This document shows, one piece after another, positions 32,490-41,757 of a stretch of 64,000 nt of DNA; within the stretch, counting starts at the first letter, position 1, and each line of letters starts with the position of its first letter. Made by a program: the position numbers and the translations under genes. Below the pieces are notes generated by a model. That model did not search any database. It was given only the letters and a program-made list of their open reading frames with translations, and was not told where the DNA came from. The DNA is from Phymatolithon calcareum (Eukaryota; Rhodophyta; Florideophyceae; Hapalidiales), in NCBI GenBank assembly GCA_977006965.1, contig OZ345360.1:620001-684000 (forward strand), given 5' to 3'.

Positions 32490-33449
32490 TCACTTGTTCT
32501 TGCCCTTTCCCTTCTTACCCTTCTTTCCCGTCCCTGCCGAACTACTTGCTCCGGCGGTCGAGGAGTTGGCTGTCTCTTGGCTTGTTATCTCAAATTCGTA
32601 TTCGCCTTTTGTTGCCTTGGAAACTTCAGTGAGCAACATTCCTTGAGATGAAACCTCAACTTCAATTTCAAATTTGCAGAAGCCTCCGCCAAAGTTTTCT
32701 CGTTCTACAGCTCCATACTTTCGGATAGCAGTTCCAGTAGCACCTGCCAGCTTAGATCTCACGGTAATCAGTCCGTAAATCGAAGCACCGCCCTTTTTCA
32801 TCGCCATGACAGGGAGAAGCTTAGGAACAAGCGCTGCCACTTGTCGTGCAGGAGCCATTTCAGGGTCTATTCTAGCCTTCACTTGCTTCAACGCATTCTC
32901 TATTCGCGTCGCCGGAAGCGGGAGGTTGCTGCTTGAGTCCACGTAATGCTTCATTATGTAGGCTACAACGGCACCCTTTGCGTCATCAAGCTTTTGCTTC
33001 CGCTCTCCAGCACCTTCTTGGAAGTCTCCTTTCTGCAAACGGAGAATTACGAAAAAAAATATAAAGGTCAAAAAACGCGGCTAAGAAGAGACCCTGGCGC
33101 GCCTGCGCGACATTGCTTCTTACCTCCACTATTTTTTTGAGAATAGCCTGAACATCGTCAGTTTCGAACGCTTTGGTAAGCTGCTCGGCGCTTGCTCTCT
33201 TCCCCTTGTTCGCGTTTACCCACACGACATCAGTTGTTACAACCTCGCTTATGTTCTTCACTTGCCCCTCACGGAATGCTGTCACTTTTCCTTCTTCAAC
33301 CATGACCTATTTTCAATAAAATCAGATTAGCACGTCTTCGTCAGTTGTTCGGGGCTTCTCATTCCATTGTTCTACTTCGGCCAAGCAATATCTTCACATA
33401 CCTCAAAGGTAGTCTTGCCCCTCTTGAGGCGAACGAGCATGTCCGGCAT
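32490..33449 (-). CDS. SBDS/Sdo1 family ribosome maturation protein (three exons)
   Basis: Exons on the minus strand are 33449-33402, 33306-33124 and 33032-32490, for 257 residues. The N-terminal FYSH domain is split by the first intron: RLKRGKTTFE joins VMVEEGKVTAFREG, matching K-x-GKRFEIACYKNKV-x-x-WR-x-G in SBDS. Next come KGKRASAEQLTKAFETDD, then the helical domain (KGDFQEGAGERKQKLDDAKG) and the C-terminal domain (AIRKYGAVERENFGGGFCKF). A Lys/Gly tail closes it. SBDS helps release eIF6 from the 60S subunit. Introns are 95 and 91 nt. The protein begins some 10-15 residues later than other SBDS proteins and is divergent, so an extra 5' exon or a paralogue is possible. Confidence 0.8.
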
Positions 33450-33648
33450 GTTTCGATATCGTGCCCTTGAAAGATGCGCAGTCTTTACTATCCCTTGTGT
33501 CAACAGTCCCTACCGATACTCGAACGGGAGGCAGCACAGACTTTTCCTTGCATGCAGGTGTGAGGCTGGCGGGCGACACAAGCGTCGAAAACTCAAATTG
33601 CTTACACGTGTCATGAATCTGAATCCGATTTATTTCAGGTCATGGGTG

Positions 33649-34560
33649 CTATTCGGCATTATTTAGTTTCTCGCGCACGGCAAGAATTGCACTCTCGACA
33701 TTTTCCATGCTCTTTTGCACGCCCTTGCGCTCATCATGTTCACATTTGTTTGACGTCAGCTGATTCTTCAGCGCACATGCTTCATCCTCAAGCTCTCCAA
33801 TCCTGGCCCGAACTTCCGCGGTATCCATCAACCGCCGGCCGAACTGGAGCCCGAGCCCTATTGCCTTTCTTTGGAGATTTTTCAGTCTTTCCTTGATCTC
33901 CATTAGATCCCCAAGAGCCTCTACCGAGTCATGATGTCTCGCCAGAAACAGAAGCAAAAGCATGGACCCTCGTTTTACGCCAATATCTTGCAAAATCTCC
34001 TCGTCCTTGCGCTGCCGCCCCCCGAAAATTAAATTCATGTCCCTCGCTTTCGAAGGAATTCCCTCCATTGTCTCTAGCCGCTTCTTCAAATCAAACACGC
34101 TGCTCGAGAGCTCTATGCGTACGTGATAGCGCTCACGAGTAAGTCGCACCATTACGAACGGTTCATTTTCAGCGATCATATCCCCTTTTGGCTCTGTTGG
34201 TTGCACAGCTTGAACCTTGGCCATTGCCAATTTCTTCTTTTCTTTTTCTTTTGCAGCTTCCAAGACAGAGGAGAGATGTATGGACGATGTACCGGCTTTC
34301 GCGGGACTTGCACTGCTTTCATAACCTTTTTTTGTCTTCAGCGCCATTATCTTCACAGTTGGGGGCGGAGCACCACTAGACACTTTGTCTTCATCTTTCG
34401 CTGCCCGCCCTTTGCATAAAAAGCGAAACGAAGCACTATCTAGGGCAGATAGCGATACAACCTGAGCACGAACATCGCCAAAAGTCATACCTTCTGTATG
34501 CGGCACTGTGTACTTTTCTCGGCCGAGTGACACCAGAATTTTGGCTTCGCTTTCAGCCAT
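33649..34560 (-). CDS. Protein with two ubiquitin-like domains and a BAG-like helical tail
   Basis: About 303 residues from the MAESEAK start; an ATG 18 bases upstream is also possible. Residues about 7-75 resemble a ubiquitin-like fold (ILVSLGREKYTVPHTEGMTF). Residues about 130-205 are clearly ubiquitin-like (VRIELSSSVFDLKKRLETME, then LIFGGRQRKDEEILQDIGV). The last 95 residues are charged and helical (MEIKERLKNLQRKAIGLGLQ onward) and fit a three-helix BAG domain. Plant BAG1-4 proteins combine one ubiquitin-like domain with BAG and bind Hsp70. The doubled ubiquitin-like part is unusual. The BAG assignment is inference. Confidence 0.6.
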   Translation of the reverse strand: MAESEAKILVSLGREKYTVPHTEGMTFGDVRAQVVSLSALDSASFRFLCKGRAAKDEDKVSSGAPPPTVKIMALKTKKGYESSASPAKAGTSSIHLSSVLEAAKEKEKKKLAMAKVQAVQPTEPKGDMIAENEPFVMVRLTRERYHVRIELSSSVFDLKKRLETMEGIPSKARDMNLIFGGRQRKDEEILQDIGVKRGSMLLLLFLARHHDSVEALGDLMEIKERLKNLQRKAIGLGLQFGRRLMDTAEVRARIGELEDEACALKNQLTSNKCEHDERKGVQKSMENVESAILAVREKLNNAE

Positions 34561-34983
34561 CGTCGCGCAAGCGTGCACGTCCGAAGACCCCTCACGTTAA
34601 CACAATCGTCGCAAAATCCACTGCCTTCAAGGGTGACAGAAGTAAATCCGATATTCGCTATACCTCACAAGTTCATTCGTGGCGAGGTGGTTCCAGCGTG
34701 GTGCAGTGGTGCGCATCGCATCGCATCGATCTTGAGAACCAGGACCCAACGATATCATATATGATATCATTCATCAGAAATACATTTCTGATCCATATAG
34801 CATTGTTTGCCTTATTACATCATACGGCACTGTAAGCATAAAATTAAGTAGCTGTATGATCCGCAAAGCACACGTTGCATAGCTTCAGCTAGAGCACGGG
34901 CTCTACGATGCTCTCTTTGCAAGCAGCGATAGCGGGCTCGAGCCGCGGTCCCAATTTGCACCTTGTCGTCTAACCAAGACGTT
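34561..34983. other. Divergent promoter region with short palindromes
   Basis: 423 bp between two divergent genes. It contains an 18-bp perfect palindrome (34751-34768, GATATCATATATGATATC) and a small hairpin with 8-bp arms (34773-34792). No gene seen. Confidence 0.5.
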
Positions 34984-35604
34984 ATGCCGTACTATGAAGT
35001 GCTGTGCCTTGCAAGCGGGCGTCTTGCCCGACAAGAGCTGGCTGATCTTATGCGGAAGACTTGTCGTGCATTCATGGACCAAGGAGGAATAGTAACGCGG
35101 ATCAACCCGCTTGGCGCTGATGGATATGGACCGCGAAAGCTCGCGTATCGCATCCGCAAGAATCAGGTCAGCTATGAGACTGGCTTTTTTGTCAATGTCT
35201 GTGCCTTCGCAACTCCGGATACATTGGCTGAGGTGCATCGAATATTGAAATTGGACGAAAGAGTACTGCGACATAAAACTCTGAAAAAGACTCTAAAACA
35301 TATGACGGCACCTCCTCCTGACATGGATGAACAACTCGACGACACAGGACTGGCGGAAAACGATCCCGAGTTTGCGATGCGCAAGTTTGTCGAAGAGCAT
35401 AGTCGCGAATTCCCCGATGGTCTACGGTTTAGCTCAATGAACGACCAGCGCTTGCCGAAACAGACTAACCGTGAGCAATCGGTTAGGGCGGTTATGGAAA
35501 ATCTTAAAGCTGCGACAATGCAAGAAGCTGGAAATACAGGGCTGCGGTGGCTTTCGGATGCCAGAGTTCAAGATCCCAGTCCTGGTTCAGGTAGTGGGAA
35601 GTAG
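34984..35604 (+). CDS. Mitochondrial small-subunit ribosomal protein bS6
   Basis: 206 residues from ATG 34984 (MPYYEVLCLAS); the frame is open seven codons upstream only through a TTG. The first 105 residues match bS6: YGPRKLAYRIRKNQVSYETG, then LDERVLRHKTLKK. bS6 binds 16S-type rRNA with bS18 on the small-subunit platform. The start directly on the mature domain, with no presequence, and the C-terminal extension of about 100 residues are typical of mitochondrial S6. A plastid location is less likely because red algal plastid genomes usually encode their own rps6. Confidence 0.85.
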   Translation: MPYYEVLCLASGRLARQELADLMRKTCRAFMDQGGIVTRINPLGADGYGPRKLAYRIRKNQVSYETGFFVNVCAFATPDTLAEVHRILKLDERVLRHKTLKKTLKHMTAPPPDMDEQLDDTGLAENDPEFAMRKFVEEHSREFPDGLRFSSMNDQRLPKQTNREQSVRAVMENLKAATMQEAGNTGLRWLSDARVQDPSPGSGSGK

Positions 35605-35739
35605 CTGGTCAGTTCCTGGTCGTTTCGGCAAATAATGGATCCTTGTCGCTATAAATAACTTATTCAATTTTTCACGTGAGAGTGCTGTTTACAAAAAGTT
35701 TGAAGTACTTCATCAGTTTTAGAATGGAAAATTACCCGT

Positions 35740-36723
35740 TCAAGAGTCATGTAGTGCTTCTAAATACTGCTCGGCTTCAAGAGCAGCCATGCATCCCGTT
35801 CCCGCAGCAGTGACAGCTTGCCTCCACTTTTTGTCCTGAACGTCACCAGCGGCAAACACACCAGGTACACTTGTCTGAGTAGAATCTGGCTTCGTGATGA
35901 TGTACATCTGCTTATCAAGATCAACCTGACCGTCCAGGAACTTCACATTAGGCACATGTCCAATTGCAAAGAACAACCCAGAGCACTCAATGGACCGCGT
36001 CTCGTTTGTTTTCAAGTCCTTCACAACCATACTCTCCATCACCTTCCCATTCCCTTTCACTTCCTCTACAACATGTGAGTACAAAAATTCAATCTTGGGG
36101 TTGTTCTGTGCGCGCCGTTGCATGACCTTTGACGCACGAAGTTCATCCCTTCTGTGTACGATGTACACCTTGGTACCAAACTTGGTCAAATGTGTTGCCT
36201 CCTCCATTGCCGAATCACCACCCCCGATCACAGCCAATACTTTCTTGCGGAAAATCGGTGCAGCACCATCACATACGGCGCAAGCGCTCACACCGCGTTG
36301 CCAGTATTCGCCAGGAGCCTCGCCGGCACCTGGAATTTCAAGACGACGTGCAGTCGCACCGGTGGAAATAACGACGGATCGTGCCTTTATCGACGTGCCG
36401 TACTCTCCCTCAATCGTAAACGGACGGGTGGAGAAATCGACTCTGGTAATGGTTTCAGTTAAAATACGAGTACCAAATCGCACGGACTGCTGTCGAAACC
36501 GTTCTGTAATTTCAGGGCCCATGATTCCATCGGGGAAGCCAGGGAAATTTTCCACATCTGTCGTTGTCGTCAACTGACCGCCCGCTGCGACACCACCAGC
36601 AAGAAATCCCTCGAAAAGAAGCGGCTTCTTTTCCGCTCGCGCAAGATAAATTGCGGCTGTGTGGGCGGCCGGACCTGATCCAATGATTACGACATCTTCG
36701 ATTTCGTTCACGATCGGCGGCAT
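35740..36723 (-). CDS. NADPH thioredoxin reductase (low-molecular-weight type)
   Basis: 327 residues from MPPIVNE. The FAD site is [20 protein letters not shown], the redox disulfide is CAVC in SACAVCDGA, the NADPH site is [15 protein letters not shown] with [10 protein letters not shown], and the closing FAD motif is [17 protein letters not shown]. It transfers electrons from NADPH to thioredoxin. The size equals plant NTRA/B and yeast Trr1. The frame is also open to an ATG at 36888, adding 55 residues rich in Leu/Thr/Arg that could be an organelle presequence; transcript data would decide. Convergent with bS6, 135 bp apart. Confidence 0.93.
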   Translation of the reverse strand: MPPIVNEIEDVVIIGSGPAAHTAAIYLARAEKKPLLFEGFLAGGVAAGGQLTTTTDVENFPGFPDGIMGPEITERFRQQSVRFGTRILTETITRVDFSTRPFTIEGEYGTSIKARSVVISTGATARRLEIPGAGEAPGEYWQRGVSACAVCDGAAPIFRKKVLAVIGGGDSAMEEATHLTKFGTKVYIVHRRDELRASKVMQRRAQNNPKIEFLYSHVVEEVKGNGKVMESMVVKDLKTNETRSIECSGLFFAIGHVPNVKFLDGQVDLDKQMYIITKPDSTQTSVPGVFAAGDVQDKKWRQAVTAAGTGCMAALEAEQYLEALHDS

Positions 36724-36888
36724 TTTCGCAAAACTGGCTAGGGTTACTTGGAAGGTCGAGGGCGCCGCTCGCTTTAATGTCTTCGTGACGTACTTAAGCG
36801 GTTCAAGACGGTACCAGACGGTAGAATTTTGCCCACGTAACCAGACAATGCCGTTCAGCAAGGCAATGGTGACGTCTGTGTGGGGCAA

Positions 36889-37599
36889 GATGATTTCTAC
36901 ACTTATCGGGGTGTAACCAAATTGACGACCTGGAGGTAAGGGTTACGAAACTTACATGACATACACTGTGCAGACGTACAAATGCGCATGTACACACGTA
37001 CACACTCACCACGACCTGTTCAAAAATCAATACAAAATATGTTCATGTCCATCATAGAAACAGCTGTTTCTATGATGGACATGAACATATTTAATCGTAG
37101 CAACAAATTTCTCATGTCTGCAATGCGAACTTGTGCATGTTCTTTACTCTTGATCTACTCGGGAAGGCGCAAAACTGCACGAGGTTTTTTTGTCACCACA
37201 GTTGTGGTTTACGGGAAATTTTTATTTTTGCTAACACTACACTTGCTCTTCTGGAAACAACCTACGCACAATGGCGTAATCATGTCCCCACAATACCGCG
37301 GCTCTCTTTGTTATGACTGTTTTTGTAGGAGCTCCCAAAACTACCGCCGTATTTCCTCGGGGCTTGCAGTTGCGCCTGCTGTTAGGCACAATCGCAGATG
37401 TCATCACAACGCCAAAGTGCTGAATCGAGGAACAATCATGTTTTAACATGTTAAAATATTATTTCTTCTGCGCTGAAAATGTCAGGTGAGCCTATGCACG
37501 ATGAGCGGGCCCTTAACATATTTTGATATTATCGAAAGCAATATCGTGGAAACATGAATACACAGCGAAATAGCCGAGCCGCCAGCACATAACTCGATC
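36889..37599. other. Spacer with a long palindrome
   Basis: No gene seen. It holds the 58-bp palindrome listed separately and AT-rich sequence up to the LINE relic. Confidence 0.5.
37035..37092. repeat. Perfect 58-bp palindrome without loop
   Basis: Arms 37035-37063 and 37064-37092 are perfectly complementary over 29 bp with the centre CAG|CTG. It lies about 150 bp upstream of the more distant possible thioredoxin reductase start (36888) and 312 bp upstream of 36723. No other copy occurs in the window. Confidence 0.95.
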
Positions 37600-38131
37600 A
37601 TGAGAAGAGCATCCGCCCAGATTACGAACTACCGCGTCCAAATTGCCTGGTCCCGCTTTCAAGACCTCAGGCGGATTCTGACCGATGGAAAGCTATTCTC
37701 AGGTCTACGTCTCCGTCTTTTTGGCTCCTCTGTTGTATCAACTCTCCTATACGGCTGAGAATCATGGAAGCTGACAGAACCAGTACTGAAGAAACTCAAG
37801 TTAACAGGTGCTAATATGCTATCGAGAATAACGGAGACACCAATAGCCGACGAAACCAGGACACCCACCATCGATGTGGTAATGCGGGCTAGAGACCTAC
37901 GATGGGAACTGGCTTGGACACATTCTTAGGATGGGCGAGCGGCGCCTGGTCCGCCAGGTGCTGCTACAATGCATCAGACCAACGCCAGAATCACTCTTTG
38001 GTGACGTACCTGGACTAGACGTGAAAGCTGCAGTCAAACTCGCTCACGAGAGGATAGAATGGAAGAAACTTAGGCCCTCGAATCGCTGCTAGCCCCACTA
38101 GGGGAAAAGGCAAAATGAATGAATGAATGAA
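37600..38131 (+). pseudogene. LINE (non-LTR retrotransposon) 3' end relic
   Basis: Translation gives the end of a LINE reverse-transcriptase protein: WSRFQDLRRILTDGKLFSGL, SSVVSTLLYG, a stop, ESWKLTEPVLKKLKLTGANM, MLSRITETP and RARDLRW. After a frame change it continues LGHILRMGERRLVRQVLLQ and ELAHERIEWKK-like sequence. This order (LLYG-x-E-x-W, SRITG, LRWLGH) is typical of Jockey/RTE-type elements. The 3' end is followed by a (GAAT)n tail at 38115-38131, as in LINE tails with microsatellites. At least one stop and one frameshift; 5' truncated. Confidence 0.75.
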
Positions 38132-39386
38132 GAGTAACAGAAAGACGAGCAGCGAGCTAGATCGTTCTTGCAGCACTTAAGACAGGGGCCTCACGTTTCT
38201 TGTCCAGAACATATACATAAGTTCTGATTGCTCTCAAGAACACTATGAAATCGACTATGGTCGATGGTTGAAGAAGAAGAAGTGTAAGTTTTTTATTTAA
38301 AAGTTACCAACGCATCTGCAGACGCTTGGGGCAACTTTGCGAAGACCATTGGGCCACAAACAGGGTCTATCGTTCTTGTATGTTAGCGTGGTCGATTTCG
38401 ACACGATCTGGCGGATGGTCGATGGTTGAAGGAAATTCAAGAAAAACCACGTAAAAATCTAAGAAAATTCCAACTTCGTGCTCTACAATTTATTCCCCGT
38501 ATTTACACAACTTTGTACTTATTTTTATCGTGCAAGGTCTGCTGAAAGAGCCTTTTTCAAAATTTGCATTGCGCATATAGAGGATTTTCTAGACTGATAT
38601 GGTGTACATATTCGAAGAGCATACGTCGAGAGTACTCGTTCCATGCCCTTCCGTTATTTCCCGCAAAAAAGAAGACATTTTTCTCTATGAAATCTTCCTC
38701 ATAATCCACGAAAAGAAGATTTGCGGCCTCAAATTGAGTATTAACTTTTAGCTCTGGGGGCTTCGAGCCCAACTCAGCCGCTTCTTCCATTATTGCTGTC
38801 GGGAGGCGAGCAGTGCGGTAGCTAATACTATATGTAGGCGCGCTGCGCATCGATTGACAAAAACGTAGAATAGGGCATAGGTTCGTCTAGACTCTAGAGG
38901 CAAAATAGAAGCTCAGGGAGGAGGGTCGAAGTCTTGAGAAAAGATCTCATCACATGTCCTGTTGGGATACACATCGCTTCGCTCGTTCCTCTTCTCTATC
39001 TCCACCCCTAATTCCTTCGTTCAGACACTTGTTGGGATACACATCCTTCATATTTATGTAGTAGACATAGATCCACACATGTCCCTGGCCCAGGGGCACA
39101 CATCTCATGGCCTCGTGGTCCCCACATGTCCAGCAATGTGAAAAATTTAAAAAGTATGATAGATCTGTTTCCGCCAAATTGCTTCAGCTTGAACAAACAT
39201 CTATTTTTGTGCCTTGATGAAACGAATGAGGGACGGTCACCAGGTGGTGCGCTCTCTCGTCGTGGGAGGTCATTGTCTTTTCCGTGGGACGTTAGTCGTC
39301 CAAGACCTCTGCGCCTCTGCGCAGAACAATGAGAGGTACCTCCTGTGTATTTCGCAATTTGGTAGCGTTTTCTTGCAACGAAAAGA
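38132..39386. other. Spacer with two pairs of short direct repeats; one small unsupported frame
   Basis: ATGGTCGATGGTTGAAG occurs at 38257-38273 and 38415-38431; TGTTGGGATACACATC occurs at 38960-38975 and 39030-39045. A 97-residue minus-strand frame (38557-38850) has no recognised family. Its composition (FFFAGNNGRAWNEYSRRMLF) looks protein-like, but nothing else supports it. The right end is the promoter of the SLX4-like gene. Confidence 0.4.
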
Positions 39387-41711
39387 ATGGCGGCCGTCGA
39401 AGTGTGCCCCTCCTGTAACATGTCCCTCCGTCTCTTCACCCCCCGTGAATGCGAACGGCACGTGAACGACTGTCTGGATGCTGGAACTCCTGAGAAACGT
39501 CTGAAGGTCGAGTGTGCGGTGTGCAAGAAGGATCTGTCCTCGTTTACAAAGAACGCGCAGGAGGAACACGCAAATCTATGTGCTGATTCGCTGCTTCCCA
39601 AGATATCCAGACCAAGGCCTGCCCCGCGTGCTGCGCCTGCTTCTAGAAACAGACTGGGTGTATTACCACAACGCGCCACCCCGGCACTGGACCCGAAAGT
39701 CAAATCCTTGCTTGACGCGCTTGGACTGGCGCGATACGGACCGAAATTCGCAAACGAGGAAATTGACCTGGATGCCCTCCGTTTGTTGACAGACGGCGAT
39801 TTGGCGGCATTGCGCATTCCTGATGCTGCGAGACGACGAATTGCGGAGGCGTTGCATTCCGTTGCGCTGCTCAATAGGATAGCAGATGGTTCTAATGCTG
39901 ACGAGACTGGCTCTTGCTCGGAATTACCAACAACCCCTGCGCCGTTGACGCAACAGTTTCAGGAGAGCAGAATTGCGAACGGGGTCAGGAGGCGGAAGGT
40001 GAACCTGGAAAATCTCGAGTCGGATGACGACGACGACTTATTGCACATATATGACACTGCGACTTTCGGCTCTCCCCAACTTCCAACGGACACTTTGGAG
40101 CTGTCAGAAACTGGCGTGGAGAACGAAACTTTAAATGCTGACACCGATGAGTCTAGGGAGAACGGCGAGACAGAGCTACCGATCAACTTCGGTGACGATA
40201 TCGATTTAGACAGTGAGAAAGTTCAAGGATCGAACAATGGTGCTGCTGGCAATGCGATTATGGACAAGTCTGTGCAAATATGCTCGCCTCCCGCACTTAG
40301 TGTCAATGAGTCGCCTTTGCTTCCTGATTATCGGCGCAATGATTTGCGCCCTCAATCCCCCGGTAGCGGACCCACAAGCGATGGTGCCGAAGAAGTTCCT
40401 GCAACGATGTCAGAGCTAGAAAAATGGCGAACTGAATCTACCCGTGAAGAATTGCAGAGACACAAGCGAAAAATGGAGTCTATCGACGAAACATATAGGC
40501 GTCTGAAACGAAGGCTTGAAGTGAAATCAGCCGAGCGCCCAGTCAAAGTCGACGTCAAGAAACCCGATCCTGTCATCACCCATAGTCCTATCGATCTTAC
40601 CTTGGATACCCCAGTCAAGACACAGGCTGTGCAAAACCTTGGTGATACCGAAAACGAAATTACAGTTCCAGAAACCCCGACGGAGCAACTCAATCCGGAG
40701 ACAAGAAGCAGATTGGGAAATTTCTGGTCGCAAGTTGATGACATTCCTATGAAAACACAGACCGCCAACTCGCCCAGGCGACCGAGGAGCCAACCAACTG
40801 TGGTTCGAACTAAAAAACTTGGGGCGGAGAAAAGCAGCAGATTGAGAAATTTCCAATCCCAAATTGTTGATGACTCCAGCTCTGCTGGGTCTTTATCCGA
40901 TGACGATTTCACCACAACCACGTTCTCAAGCCGCGTTGCAACGGTTTTAAACCAACGAAAGGAAACTCCTGGAGAAAAAATCCCTAGAGAGATTCCAGAC
41001 AATTTGTTTGATGATGCTCCATTGCTGGGCAACCATAAAGATGAAAAACCGTCATCGGCACTTCAGGAGGGAGAATCCCAGTCGTGCGATGAGCTTATGG
41101 ACTTGACACAGCCTCTCCCCGTTGAGCATACGTTTGATCGTTATGTGCCCAACATGGATGATTCGAACACGAGAGAAAGTTGTTCTGGCATTCCGGTTTC
41201 CTCGAACGTCCTCAGCATGCCGTTGTCTGTTGGAAGTGCAGTCCCCGCTACGGCGACCACTGCGGCAGAATTCACAGTACCAGTATGTACCGCTAGGTCG
41301 GCAGCGACTGGTCGCCACGCGCGATGTTCATCAACAGCGCCGGTGTCCACCGCTGGACCGTCATCGACGGGTAGCAGCATACGAAACGCATCCACAGTAG
41401 CCCAGGAGAACCACGGTGATGCACGACCAAAGAAGTCCAGGCTTCGAAAGCCAAAAAAAGTCACTCCGAGTGACTTACGTTCCGCCATTCGAGCAGATCC
41501 TAAGCTTCTTGACGATATATTGATGTTAAAATCCGTCGACATTGACAGAGTGATGTCGAGTGTGAAAAGTTTCGGCCTCAACGTGTCGCAAAAAAAATTG
41601 GTAGACTTTATGCACTCCGAAGGATTGCCGTTCAAGGAGGCACCGGCTGTGAACAATAATGAAAAGAGCAAGCAATACTTCGTTTCGCTCTGCACCGAAG
41701 GCTTCTATTAA
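39387..41711 (+). CDS. SLX4-like protein: two UBZ4 fingers, SAM domain, SLX1-binding-like C-terminus
   Basis: 774 residues, intron-free. Residues 7-31 and 43-67 are two UBZ4-type ubiquitin-binding fingers (CPSCNMSLRLFTPRECERHV and CAVCKKDLSSFTKNAQEEHA, each CxxC...HxxxC). Residues about 105-160 are a SAM domain (VKSLLDALGLARYGPKF onward). A long acidic, Ser/Thr-rich, presumably disordered middle follows. A Lys-rich block (KKSRLRKPKKVTPSDLRSAI) leads into the last 80 residues, with LLDDILMLKSVDIDRVMSSV and KKLVDFMHSEGLPF, which fit the conserved SLX4 C-terminal domain that holds the SLX1 nuclease. SLX4 is a scaffold for structure-specific nucleases in crosslink and Holliday-junction repair. 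Tandem UBZ4 plus this tail support SLX4; the SAM domain is not part of known animal SLX4. The ortholog call is inference. Confidence 0.65.
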   Translation: MAAVEVCPSCNMSLRLFTPRECERHVNDCLDAGTPEKRLKVECAVCKKDLSSFTKNAQEEHANLCADSLLPKISRPRPAPRAAPASRNRLGVLPQRATPALDPKVKSLLDALGLARYGPKFANEEIDLDALRLLTDGDLAALRIPDAARRRIAEALHSVALLNRIADGSNADETGSCSELPTTPAPLTQQFQESRIANGVRRRKVNLENLESDDDDDLLHIYDTATFGSPQLPTDTLELSETGVENETLNADTDESRENGETELPINFGDDIDLDSEKVQGSNNGAAGNAIMDKSVQICSPPALSVNESPLLPDYRRNDLRPQSPGSGPTSDGAEEVPATMSELEKWRTESTREELQRHKRKMESIDETYRRLKRRLEVKSAERPVKVDVKKPDPVITHSPIDLTLDTPVKTQAVQNLGDTENEITVPETPTEQLNPETRSRLGNFWSQVDDIPMKTQTANSPRRPRSQPTVVRTKKLGAEKSSRLRNFQSQIVDDSSSAGSLSDDDFTTTTFSSRVATVLNQRKETPGEKIPREIPDNLFDDAPLLGNHKDEKPSSALQEGESQSCDELMDLTQPLPVEHTFDRYVPNMDDSNTRESCSGIPVSSNVLSMPLSVGSAVPATATTAAEFTVPVCTARSAATGRHARCSSTAPVSTAGPSSTGSSIRNASTVAQENHGDARPKKSRLRKPKKVTPSDLRSAIRADPKLLDDILMLKSVDIDRVMSSVKSFGLNVSQKKLVDFMHSEGLPFKEAPAVNNNEKSKQYFVSLCTEGFY

Positions 41712-41757
41712 GTAAAAGCAATAAATCGTACGACCCTTTAAAATAGATAAATATAAA

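Noticed and set aside
38960-39045. CRISPR-like spaced repeats
   Set aside because: Only two copies, eukaryotic context and no cas genes.
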